DNA from: an uncultured bacterium
GTDB lineage: Bacteria > Planctomycetota > UBA1135 > GCA-002686595
Reading direction: 5' to 3'
NCBI GenBank assembly: GCA_902826945.1
Contig: CADEGS010000053.1
Span: 1 to 20,362 of the forward strand
DNA: 20,362 bases
Position 1 is the stretch's first letter; each line of letters begins with the position of its first letter. The translations under genes and the position numbers were made by a program. Shown piece after piece: positions 1-6,808 of this stretch. The notes under the pieces are model-generated. The model was not told the origin of the DNA, did not search any database, and saw only the letters and a program-made list of their open reading frames with translations.

Positions 1-399
1 GGCGGCGTGGACTTCGTGGCCACGACCAAGTTCGACATCTGGAACGACAACGAGTTCCCGCTGTCGGCCACGGTGGCGTTCCGCTGCTGGTTCAACGAGC
101 CGCTGTACACCGTCAGCCAGGTGTTCCGCGACTCGTACCTGCGCACCAACACGCCGAACGACGTGAGCGAGCTGGACATCAACTGCGACAACCTCGGCGA
201 GTTCGAGACGGGCTGGGCCAAGATCCGCGGCCTGGTCGCCAGCTCGACCTCCGAGACGATCGCGGATCCGGCCCTCCTGGGCTCGATCACGTCCGGCCCC
301 GAGTTCATCTTCGACGGCGGCAAGCTCCTCTGGGAGAGCGAAGCCAAGCAGCTGAACGGCGACTTCCTGAAGTTCGGCGTGGACGACCCCGAGAACTGA
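1..399 (+). CDS. C-terminal part of an unrecognised, probably secreted protein (5' truncated)
   Basis: The reading frame is open from the first base (Gly-Gly before the GTG at 7) to the TGA at 397-399, so this is the last 132 codons of a gene starting outside the window. The sequence is rich in Asp, Asn, Phe and Trp, has no transmembrane segment, and contains two cysteines about 30 residues apart (in FRCWF and DINCDN). It ends in an acidic DDPEN tail. I do not recognise a family. The aromatic, acidic composition suits an extracellular beta-rich domain, which is inference. A strong intrinsic terminator begins 31 bases after the stop codon, supporting this as the true 3' end of a transcript. 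The GTG at 7 is not a believable start because nothing marks it as one and the frame stays open upstream. Confidence 0.75.
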   Translation, partial: GGVDFVATTKFDIWNDNEFPLSATVAFRCWFNEPLYTVSQVFRDSYLRTNTPNDVSELDINCDNLGEFETGWAKIRGLVASSTSETIADPALLGSITSGPEFIFDGGKLLWESEAKQLNGDFLKFGVDDPEN

Positions 400-430
400 G
401 ATTCGAGGTCGCGAGCTCCGAGCTCGTATG

Positions 431-468
431 GGAGGGGTGAGGCGCGAGCCTCGCCCCTCCTCGTTTTT
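431..468 (+). terminator. Rho-independent terminator of the gene ending at 399
   Basis: A 13-bp stem (431-443 with 448-460) closes on a GCGA tetraloop. All pairs are Watson-Crick except one G-T wobble. It is followed, after TCG, by five T residues at 464-468. There is no T run on the opposite side, so it works for plus-strand transcription only. Confidence 0.85.
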
Positions 469-569
469 CTTGCTTCGCGCTTCCCGCGGGACACCGCCGG
501 ACCGTCCGCCGCGGCGAGCGGCGAAGACGAGCGCGAGGACGGCGGCGCGCGGCGACGGGCCGCGCGGGG

Positions 570-654
570 TGGGGAAGGAGGGACTCGAACCCTCATGGCC
601 GCGAGGGCCTTCGGATTTTAAGTCCGATGCGTCTGCCGGTTCCGCCACTTCCCC
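570..654 (-). tRNA. tRNA-Leu (anticodon UAA)
   Basis: Read on the minus strand, the acceptor arms GGGGAAG and CTTCCCC pair over 7 bp with discriminator A at 570. The anticodon stem TCGGA/TCCGA encloses the loop CTTAAAA (anticodon TAA). A variable arm GGCC-CTCGC-GGCC marks a class II tRNA, and the T arm is GAGGG-TTCGAGT-CCCTC. The length is 85 nt. The bases following the discriminator are CCC, so the 3' CCA is not encoded. A TACACT hexamer at 664-669 could be a -10 box, but there is no fitting -35, so co-transcription with the tRNA-Cys 179 bp upstream is also possible. Confidence 0.97.
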
Positions 655-830
655 GCCGTGGCGAGTGTAGCGGCGTCGCTCCTGCGGGAGTGCGCGGGCT
701 GCGGAGGGACGGTCGCGCCGCGGTTCGCGGCGCCGGAGAGCGCGGTCGCGGCGTCGTCACCGCGAGGGCGTCGCGCGCGGGACGCGTCCGCCAGCGCCCG
801 GAGCGCGCGTCGCGCGGCGCGGGCCGACGA

Positions 831-905
831 TGGAGGCGGCACCCGGACTCGAACCGGGGATAACGGATTTGCAATCCGTCGCCTTAGCCACTTGGCTATG
901 CCGCC
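831..905 (-). tRNA. tRNA-Cys (anticodon GCA)
   Basis: On the minus strand the acceptor GGCGGCA/TGCCGCC is fully paired. The D stem is GCC/GGC, the anticodon stem ACGGA/TCCGT carries the loop TTGCAAA (anticodon GCA), and the T arm is CCCGG-TTCGAGT-CCGGG. The discriminator is T at 834 and CCA is encoded at 831-833. Its promoter lies just upstream at 932-959. Confidence 0.97.
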
Positions 906-931
906 CTGGCGCGCGGCCGCGCGGGGAGGAG

Positions 932-959
932 AGGATAGCGCGGGCCGGCGGGGGGTCAA
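932..959 (-). promoter_or_regulatory. Sigma70-type promoter of the tRNA-Cys gene
   Basis: On the minus strand TTGACC (954-959) and TATCCT (932-937) are separated by 16 bp. Transcription would start near 925, about 20 bases before the mature tRNA end at 905. The same TTGACC-N16-TAxxxT layout recurs at 4817-4844. Confidence 0.7.
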
Positions 960-1101
960 CGCGGGGCGCGGCCGACGGCTGACCACGCAGGAGGCCACGG
1001 GGCTGTCCTTCCGGACGGACGGAGCGGGCGCGGAGGGGGCCGGCGGGCTGCTCCAGGGGGCCCTCGCTCCCGGCCCGCCCCTTGCGCATGGCTCTCTCGC
1101 C

Positions 1102-1296
1102 ATGAGCGAGCGACTTCCCCAGCTGTGCCTCGGTCTGTGGTCCCTGGGCCTCGTCGGGATGGGGGCGGCGCGAGGCGTGTTCCACCTCTTGCCCGGCACC
1201 GCGTGGTTCGACGCCGGGCTGGGGCTGTGCGCGGCGGGCGGCCTGTCCTACGGCTGCCTGGGGCTGCTGGAGCTCCTGGTCCGCCGCGGCCGCTAG
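1102..1296 (+). CDS. Possible small membrane protein, 64 aa (doubtful)
   Basis: An ORF from the ATG at 1102 to TAG at 1294-1296 would encode 64 residues: a hydrophobic stretch (LCLGLWSLGLVGMGAARGV), a short polar gap (HLLPGTAWFD), a second hydrophobic stretch (AGLGLCAAGGLSYGCLGLLE) and a basic end RRGR. That is the layout of a two-pass membrane protein with a cytoplasmic C-terminus. No ribosome binding site is visible. The ATG lies in the 3' arm of a 6-bp hairpin (1087-1104). The frame is open far upstream, as random frames in this GC-rich DNA often are, so the hydrophobicity is the only real support. It could be non-coding. No family recognised. Confidence 0.3.
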   Translation: MSERLPQLCLGLWSLGLVGMGAARGVFHLLPGTAWFDAGLGLCAAGGLSYGCLGLLELLVRRGR

Positions 1297-1330
1297 AAGG
1301 TCCCTGGGGCCTCCTCGCGCCCGACTCCCC

Positions 1331-1350
1331 GGGAGCCGGAGCCGGCTCCC
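1331..1350. repeat. Perfect hairpin after the small ORF
   Basis: GGGAGCCGG (1331-1339) and CCGGCTCCC (1342-1350) are exact inverse complements, giving at least an 8-bp stem with a 4-base loop. It sits 35 bases after the stop at 1296 and beside the structured region at 1357-1582. There is no T run on either side, so it is not a standard intrinsic terminator. Confidence 0.5.
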
Positions 1351-1356
1351 CCGGGA

Positions 1357-1582
1357 CCACGGGAGGCCCTGGTGCAGGCCAGAGAGACAGGCGCGATCGC
1401 CACCCGGAGGCCAAGACCAGTCCTGGCGCGGAGCGAGAGGCCTCCCGTGGGGGGAAAGGAGAGGCGGCCCACTGCGACGGCAACTGTCCCTGTTGCCACC
1501 AGCTCGCGCCGGTAGCCCTCCTTCAGGATCGACCCTTCCCCCTCGGAAGTTCGTCCCAGTGGGTTTCCCGTCGCAGCGGGCC
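1357..1582 (-). ncRNA. Candidate structured RNA in the gene-free stretch 1297-1651
   Basis: Two adjacent long-range helices are visible. Domain I is 1357-1368 with 1439-1450 (12 bp, perfect). Domain II is 1466-1480 with 1568-1582 (15 positions, one mismatch). Inside domain II are short hairpins: 1481-1484/1492-1495, 1495-1500/1511-1516, 1535-1539/1545-1549 and 1555-1557/1561-1563. The mismatch in domain II (A1471/C1577), the mismatch in the 1495-1516 hairpin (C1497/A1514), and an extra inner pair of domain I (C1369/A1438) all become U-G wobble pairs when read as minus-strand RNA. That strand-specific pattern is the main argument for an RNA. No promoter is evident, so it could be the 3' part of the mRNA of the gene ending at 1652. 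No known riboswitch or RNA family was recognised. Confidence 0.35.
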
Positions 1583-1636
1583 TGTCTCTGCTCCCCCAGC
1601 GGAAAGCGCTCACCGCACCGAACGGGGAAAGGGAAG

Positions 1637-1652
1637 AAAAAGCGCGGGCGCT
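1637..1652 (-). terminator. Possible weak intrinsic terminator of the TPR/UnbV operon
   Basis: On the minus strand the stop codon region forms AGCG-CCCG-CGCT (plus 1641-1652), followed directly by five T residues (plus A 1637-1641). The stem is only 4-5 bp and overlaps the stop codon, so efficiency is uncertain and readthrough into 1357-1582 is conceivable. Confidence 0.35.
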
Positions 1653-3397
1653 CAGCGCGAGGTCTGCCCCTGCCCTCGCCGCAGGACCACGGTGCGGTCC
1701 GCCGGCGCGGGTCCGAAGGCCTCCTCGACCCCGTCCGCCCAGCGCACGACGAGGTCCTGGACCTCCTCCAGCGGGCCCAGCCCGACGTGGACGGTCGGGT
1801 CGCTGGCCGAGGCATAGCTCGAGCCGCTGCGCACGCGGAAGAGCCGCCGCCGGTCGCCCGCGAGCACGCTCAGGCCGGCGTCCAGGGCGTCGCGACCGCT
1901 GCGCTCGAGCACGCGCACGGCCAGCCAGTGGCCGCGCCCGGGGACGACGTTGCGCAGGAGGTGCGCAGGGCCGTCGCGGTTCACGACCAAGAGGTCGAGC
2001 GCGCCGTCCCCGTCCACGTCGCCGACCGCGGCGCCGCGGCTGGTCGCGACCAGCGCCGCGCGCGTGCCGCCGCGCGGCAGCACCTCCTCGAAGCGGATGC
2101 TCGCGCCGCCGCGCAGGAGCAGGTTCTCCTCCGCGTAGGGGTCGCTCCCCGGCGCCGGGTCGTTCGCGCGCTCGACGCGGCCGTTCGCCTCGTACAGGTC
2201 CGGCCAGCCGTCGTCGTCGAGGTCGGCCAGCACGACGCCGAAGCGGGTGAACGGGCGCGAGGCCGCGCCCAGGCCGAGCTGCAGCGTCGAGTCGAACAGG
2301 AAGCGCCCGTCGTCGTTGCGGTAGAAGGAGTCGGACTCGCCGCCCTGGTTGACCACCAGGACGTCCTCGTCCCCGTCGCCGTCCACGTCCGCGGCCGCGA
2401 TCCCCATGCCCGCCTTGGCGAAGCCGTGCTGGTCGAAGGCGAAGCCGCGCCGCATGGCCTCGTCGGCGAAGCCGCGCCCGCCGTCGTTGTGCCACATCTG
2501 GTTCGCCGTGCCGTCGTTGGCGACGAACACGTCGCTCCACCCGTCGCCGTCCTGGTCGAGGACGACGACGCCCAGGCCGTTGCCGAAGGCGGTGCGCAGG
2601 CCGGCCTCGGCGGAGGCGTCGCGGAAGCGGCCGGTGCCGTCGTTGCGGTAGAAGACGTCGGGAGCGGGGGCCAGGTACTGCTTCGGGCTGCAGTAATCGG
2701 GCGACTCGTTGATCACGCGCGTGCAGGTGATCTCGCTGCCGAGCGACCAGGCGATGTAGTTGACGACGAACAGGTCCAGGTCGCCGTCGTTCTCCGCGTC
2801 GAAGAAGGCCGCGCTCACGCTCCACGACGGGTCGCCGACGCCGGCCTCGGCCGTGGCGTCCCGGAAGCGCGCGCCGCCCTCGTTCCGGAGCAGCGCGTTC
2901 GGGCCGAGGTTCAGGACGTAGAGGTCGATCCGGCCGTCCTCGTCGGCGTCGCCCGCGGCGAGGCCCATGCCGTAGGCGCTCTCGCGCGCGCCGGCCGGCG
3001 CGGGCGCCGCGGCGAAGCGCCCGCGGCCGTCGTTCAGGAAGAGCGCGTCGGAGGGCGAAGGCGGGGAGCCGGGCGCGAGGAAGCCCGACTGCACGAGGTA
3101 GGCGTCGAGGTCGCCGTCGGCGTCCACGTCCAGCAGCCCGCAGCCGCCGGCGATGATCTCGGGGAAGAGGCAGCGCTCGCCGTGTCCGGAGACGTGCTCG
3201 AAGAGCAGGCCGCGCTGCGCCGCGCACTCCTCGAGCCAGGGCGTGCCCGGGCGCTCCGGAGCGGGCGGGAGGGCGGGCTCGCCGCACGCGCCCGCGGCGA
3301 GCGCGGCGAGCGCCGCGGCGCCGGCGCGGCGCGTCGCGAGCGCGCGCCGCGGCGCTGCCGGGGCGCTCGGCCCGCGCTCCTCGCCCGGCCCGCTCAT
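1652..3397 (-). CDS. FG-GAP/VCBS repeat protein with C-terminal ASPIC/UnbV domain (CRTAC1-like)
   Basis: This encodes 581 residues. An N-terminal hydrophobic segment (about residues 24-37) ends at Cys38 (LAALAAGAC), a poor match to a lipobox, so it is exported and possibly lipid-anchored. From residue about 90 there are seven Asp-rich calcium-loop motifs (DVDADGDLD, DADEDGRID, DAENDGDLD, DQDGDGWSD, DVDGDGDED, DLDDDGWPD, DVDGDGALD), typical of a seven-bladed FG-GAP/VCBS beta-propeller. Residues 487-581 match the ASPIC/UnbV domain (GRGHWLAVRV, then VHVGLGPLEEVQDLVVRWADG). Such proteins are extracellular and probably bind ligands or partners; the exact function is unknown. The ATG at 3397 overlaps the stop of the upstream TPR gene as ATGA, indicating translational coupling, so the two products probably act together outside the cytoplasmic membrane. 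Confidence 0.93.
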   Translation of the reverse strand: MSGPGEERGPSAPAAPRRALATRRAGAAALAALAAGACGEPALPPAPERPGTPWLEECAAQRGLLFEHVSGHGERCLFPEIIAGGCGLLDVDADGDLDAYLVQSGFLAPGSPPSPSDALFLNDGRGRFAAAPAPAGARESAYGMGLAAGDADEDGRIDLYVLNLGPNALLRNEGGARFRDATAEAGVGDPSWSVSAAFFDAENDGDLDLFVVNYIAWSLGSEITCTRVINESPDYCSPKQYLAPAPDVFYRNDGTGRFRDASAEAGLRTAFGNGLGVVVLDQDGDGWSDVFVANDGTANQMWHNDGGRGFADEAMRRGFAFDQHGFAKAGMGIAAADVDGDGDEDVLVVNQGGESDSFYRNDDGRFLFDSTLQLGLGAASRPFTRFGVVLADLDDDGWPDLYEANGRVERANDPAPGSDPYAEENLLLRGGASIRFEEVLPRGGTRAALVATSRGAAVGDVDGDGALDLLVVNRDGPAHLLRNVVPGRGHWLAVRVLERSGRDALDAGLSVLAGDRRRLFRVRSGSSYASASDPTVHVGLGPLEEVQDLVVRWADGVEEAFGPAPADRTVVLRRGQGQTSR

Positions 3398-4806
3398 CCT
3401 CCGCCCGCGCCGCGCGCGTCGCGCAGGGCGTTCTCGACCTTGCGCCGCAGCTCCGGCTCGCTCGTCGGGCGCCCGCGCGCCTCCGCCAGCGCGCTGCGCG
3501 CGCCCTCCGCGTCGCCTTGCATCTGCCGCGCGCGCGCCAGCCCGACCCAGACGTCGCCGTCGTCGACGCCCGCGCGCAGCGCGCCCTCGTACGCCGCGGC
3601 CGCCTCCCGCCAGGCGCGCTGCTCGAGCAGCAGGCGGCCCAGCGCGAGGTGCGTCGGCGCGTTGCGCTGGTCGCGCTCCAGGCAGGCGCGGAAGGCCTCG
3701 ATCGCGCCGGGCGCGTCGCCGCGGCGCTCGCGCAGGACGCCCAGGAAGTGCAGCGGCGCCCCGTAGTCCGGGTGCAGCGCGATCGTGCGCTCGAGCGTGG
3801 CGCCGGCCTCCTGGTCGAGCCCGGCGCGCAGCTCGGCCTCGGCCAGCCCGATCAGCGAGCCGCGGTCCTCCGGCGCCTGCGCCACGCAGCCGCGGAAGGC
3901 CGCCAGCCCCTCCTGCACGCGCCCGGCGCGCAGGTACGCCCGCCCGAGGAAGCGCTGGTGGGGGAGATCGCCGGAGAGCTCCGGCGAGAGCGCCTCCAGC
4001 ACCCGGATCGCGTCGTCGAAGCGTCCCGCGTCGTAGAGCTCCTGGGCGACCTTGCGGCGCGCGCCGCGCGTGACGACCAGCGCCTGGCCGCGCTCGCGGT
4101 CGTAGGGCGTCTCCCAGCGCGGCGCCCCGCCCTCGCCCAGCGCCTGCTCCGCGGCCGCCTCCCCCTCGCGCCCGAGCATGCGCAGCGCGGTCGCGCGCAG
4201 GTGGTGCGTCCAGGAATCGCGCGGCGCCAGCGCGAGGGCGTGGTCGAGGTCCGCCAGCGCGTCCGCCGCCGCGCCGCGCTCGAGGCGCACGCGCCCGCGG
4301 CCGCTCCAGGCCGCTCCTTCGTCGGGCGCGAGCGCGACCGCGCGCGCGCAGGAGGCTTCGGCCTCGTCCATGCGTCCGAGCTCCAGCAGGACGCCGCCGA
4401 GGTGCCAGTGGAAGGCCGCCTCGTCCGGGCGCAGCGCGAGCGCGGCCCGGAGCGCGTCCCGCGCCTCTTCCAGCGCGCCCACGTCGTAGAGCGCGAGCGC
4501 CCGCTGGTAGGGCCAGCGCGCGTCGCCGGGGTCCGTGCGCTCGGCGCGCTCGTAGCAGGGCACCGCGCTCGCGGGCAGGAAGTTGGCGTGGTAGACGAGC
4601 CCCAGAGCGCCCCACGCGTCGGCCGCGTCCGGCCGCGAGCGGACGGCCGCGCGCGCCGCCGAGAGGCGCTCGGCGAGGAGCGGGTCGAGGTCGGCCGGCA
4701 GGGCCTCGAGCGCGGGCTCGGCAGGCGTCGTGCTCGCCGGGCGGCAGCCGGCCAGGAGGGGCGTCGCCCAGCACGCCAGGAGGGCCGTTCGCGGCGCGCG
4801 GCGCAT
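3394..4806 (-). CDS. TPR-repeat lipoprotein, first gene of the UnbV operon
   Basis: This encodes 470 residues. The start gives a textbook lipoprotein signal: MRR, a hydrophobic core, then LLAGC with Cys21 as the lipidation site. The mature part is about nine to ten tetratricopeptide repeats in two blocks (about residues 60-220 and 280-450), with typical A-L-x-L-x-P endings such as ALALRPDEA and AVALAPDEG. The linker between them contains ETPYDRERGQALVV. TPR arrays are protein-interaction scaffolds; here the likely partner is the CRTAC1-like product of the gene it overlaps by 4 bases. Pairing of TPR with ASPIC/UnbV proteins is common in planctomycetes and acidobacteria (family knowledge). A promoter at 4817-4844 places the transcription start only a few bases before the ATG. 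Confidence 0.93.
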   Translation of the reverse strand: MRRAPRTALLACWATPLLAGCRPASTTPAEPALEALPADLDPLLAERLSAARAAVRSRPDAADAWGALGLVYHANFLPASAVPCYERAERTDPGDARWPYQRALALYDVGALEEARDALRAALALRPDEAAFHWHLGGVLLELGRMDEAEASCARAVALAPDEGAAWSGRGRVRLERGAAADALADLDHALALAPRDSWTHHLRATALRMLGREGEAAAEQALGEGGAPRWETPYDRERGQALVVTRGARRKVAQELYDAGRFDDAIRVLEALSPELSGDLPHQRFLGRAYLRAGRVQEGLAAFRGCVAQAPEDRGSLIGLAEAELRAGLDQEAGATLERTIALHPDYGAPLHFLGVLRERRGDAPGAIEAFRACLERDQRNAPTHLALGRLLLEQRAWREAAAAYEGALRAGVDDGDVWVGLARARQMQGDAEGARSALAEARGRPTSEPELRRKVENALRDARGAGGG

Positions 4807-4816
4807 GTCGGGGGCG

Positions 4817-4844
4817 ATCGTAGCCCTGACGCACGAGGGGTCAA
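4817..4844 (-). promoter_or_regulatory. Sigma70-type promoter of the TPR/UnbV operon
   Basis: On the minus strand TTGACC (4839-4844) and TACGAT (4817-4822) are 16 bp apart, the same layout as the tRNA-Cys promoter. Transcription should begin near 4810, leaving about 4 bases before the ATG at 4806, so the message would be leaderless or nearly so. No Shine-Dalgarno sequence lies in that space. Confidence 0.65.
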
Positions 4845-4936
4845 TCCGGGGGGCGCCGGGCGCTCGCGGCCGGAAAGCCTTTCGCGCGCGGGGCCGGCGC
4901 AGCCGGTCCGCTCCGGCCTCGTGCGCGACGCCCGGC

Positions 4937-4942
4937 TAGGAT
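4937..4942 (+). promoter_or_regulatory. Possible -10 box of the FG-GAP gene at 5030
   Basis: TAGGAT within CTAGGATGG. The same 9-mer occurs in front of the glycosyltransferase gene (9009-9017). No convincing -35 is present at either site. A second -10-like hexamer, TAGTGT, lies at 4978-4983. Confidence 0.3.
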
Positions 4943-5029
4943 GGTCCCGGAGGCGTATCTCCGCGGGCCTTCTCGGCTAGTGTGGAACGGCCTCTCGCCC
5001 CCGCGCTCCCCGCCACCCCCGGTACTCCC

Positions 5030-6787
5030 ATGAGGATCCACAACGCCCTCGGGACGCTCGTCCTCGGCTCGCTCGCCTCGGCCCAGGTGCTGCACGAGCA
5101 GCGCATCGCCGAGGGCCTGGGCGGGTTCCCGGTCAACCTGCCCAACGGCGCGCAGTTCGGCGCGCGCCTGGCCGCGCTCGGCGACCTGGACGGCGACGGC
5201 ATCGTCGATCTGGCGGTCGGGGAGCCGCAGGGCTCCGACGGCTTCGTCTCCGCGGGCGCCGTGTGGATCCTGTTCTTGAATGCGAACGGCACGGTGCGCT
5301 CCTACCAGAAGATCAGCGCGACGCAGGGCGGCTTCACGGGCGCCCTCGGCGCGGGCTCCTACTTCGGCTCGGGGCTGGCGCTGCTCGACGACCTCGACGG
5401 CGACGGCGTGCGCGAGCTCGCCGTCGGCGCGGACGGCGACGGCCAGGGCGGCTACCGCCGCGGCGCGGTGTTCGTGCTGTTCCTGCGCACCGACGGCACC
5501 GTGCGCACGCAGACCAAGATCGCGAGCGGGCTGGGCGGCTTCACGGGGACGCTCGACAACAGCGACCGCTTCGGCGGCGCGCTGGCCCAGGTCGGCGACA
5601 TCGACGACGACGGGAAGGTGGAGCTGGCGGTGGGCGCGCGCCAGGACGACGACGCGGCCACCGACACGGGCGCGGTCTACCTGCTGTCGCTGAACCCGAC
5701 CGGCACGGTGGCGACCACGAGGAAGCTGAGCGCGACGAGCGGCGGCCTGACCTTCCCGATCGTCGAGGGCGACGAGCTCGGCGGCGGCCTGGGCGCGCTG
5801 GGCGACTGGGACGGGGACGGCACCGAGGACCTCGCGGTCGGGATGATCAAGTTCAAGACGCCCGTGACGGGCAACCCGCCGGTCGAGGAGGACAGCGGGT
5901 CGGTGATCCTCCTGCGGCTGAACCCCGACGGCACCCAGAAGTCCTTCAACCGCATCCACAAGGGCTCGAGCGGCTTCACGCCGGGGCATCCCGGAGCGCT
6001 CTTCGGCAGCGCCATCCTGCTCGGCGAGGACTACGACGGGGACGGGGTGCGCGACCTCCTGGTCGGCTCGTCGAGCTATGGCGCGGCGACGGTGGCGACC
6101 CAGGACGGCAACATCACCGGGGCGCTGTGGCTGCTCTACATGAACGCCGACGGCACCGTGCGGGCCAACCTCCAGGTCGCGCGGAACCAGGTCGGCTTCA
6201 CGGGCCCGATCGTCGGCGGCGACGCCTTCGGCTGCGCCCTGGCCCTGATCGGCGACGCGGACGGCAACGGCAAGAAGGACGTGGCCGTGGGCGCGCGCGG
6301 AGCGGACGTGGGGGGGCTCGACGCCGGCGCGGTGTGGGAGCTGTCCCTGCGCGCGGGCACGGCCAACGCGGCCGCGTCCATGGAGCGCACGGGCGCGGGC
6401 AACTTGACCGGCGCGCTCCTGTTCACGACCACGGGAACCGGCTTCACGGTCCCGCGTCTCGGGGGCACCTCGCGCCTGCGCGCGCTGGTGGACGCCGACC
6501 ACAACCAGACGCTGTTCTTCGGCTTCGACACGAAGGTCACGCTCCCCGTCCCGGGGGGCTGGACGCTCCTGTGCGTGGACGGCGGCGCCGGGCTGGGCGA
6601 GATCTTCACCGGCAGCGGCATGGTCGTGAACAAGAACGCGAACAACCAGTCGAACCTGACGCTGAACTTCCCGAACAACGGCGCGCTGGTCGGGTTCGCG
6701 TTCACCGTGCAGGCGCTGCTGCTCGACTCGACGGGCGCGAACCTGTTCTCCGTGACGAACGCCTGGGACATCACGATCGGGCTGTAG
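5030..6787 (+). CDS. Secreted FG-GAP beta-propeller protein (integrin-alpha-like)
   Basis: This encodes 585 residues. I chose the ATG at 5030 rather than the GTG at 4982 because it gives a signal peptide (MRIHNALGTLVLGSLASAQ, cleavage after about residue 19). Six FG-GAP repeats follow at about residues 52, 120, 189, 258, 333 and 408, each with a Dx(D/N)xDG calcium loop and a following (L/V)AVG strand (for example DLDGDGIVDLAVGE and DIDDDGKVELAVGA). The spacing is a very regular 69-75 residues, with recurring GAVWxLxL and NxDGTV segments. A C-terminal domain of about 110 residues (from about 465, starting GNLTGALLF, ending WDITIGL) is beta-rich and unassigned; it may be a surface-sorting or assembly domain, as many large planctomycete secreted proteins share a C-terminal beta domain (inference). 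It is divergent from the TPR operon and convergent with the next gene, 21 bp apart. The ligand is unknown. Confidence 0.9.
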   Translation: MRIHNALGTLVLGSLASAQVLHEQRIAEGLGGFPVNLPNGAQFGARLAALGDLDGDGIVDLAVGEPQGSDGFVSAGAVWILFLNANGTVRSYQKISATQGGFTGALGAGSYFGSGLALLDDLDGDGVRELAVGADGDGQGGYRRGAVFVLFLRTDGTVRTQTKIASGLGGFTGTLDNSDRFGGALAQVGDIDDDGKVELAVGARQDDDAATDTGAVYLLSLNPTGTVATTRKLSATSGGLTFPIVEGDELGGGLGALGDWDGDGTEDLAVGMIKFKTPVTGNPPVEEDSGSVILLRLNPDGTQKSFNRIHKGSSGFTPGHPGALFGSAILLGEDYDGDGVRDLLVGSSSYGAATVATQDGNITGALWLLYMNADGTVRANLQVARNQVGFTGPIVGGDAFGCALALIGDADGNGKKDVAVGARGADVGGLDAGAVWELSLRAGTANAAASMERTGAGNLTGALLFTTTGTGFTVPRLGGTSRLRALVDADHNQTLFFGFDTKVTLPVPGGWTLLCVDGGAGLGEIFTGSGMVVNKNANNQSNLTLNFPNNGALVGFAFTVQALLLDSTGANLFSVTNAWDITIGL

Positions 6788-6808
6788 CGGCCCGCGCGCG
6801 TCGCGGCT

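Noticed and set aside
428..670. ORFs across the tRNA region (428-670, 593-874, 618-1199)
   Set aside because: They overlap tRNA genes and the terminator and encode Arg/Pro/Ala-rich low-complexity sequence.
1460..1500. Cobalamin riboswitch-like CCACTG/AACTG words
   Set aside because: The ordered conserved blocks and helices of that riboswitch are missing, and no vitamin B12 gene follows.
4841..6502. Minus-strand ORF opposite the FG-GAP gene, and plus-strand ORF 6914-8761 opposite the He_PIG-hydrolase
   Set aside because: Mirror translations of repetitive GC-rich genes, with no recognisable domain or signal.
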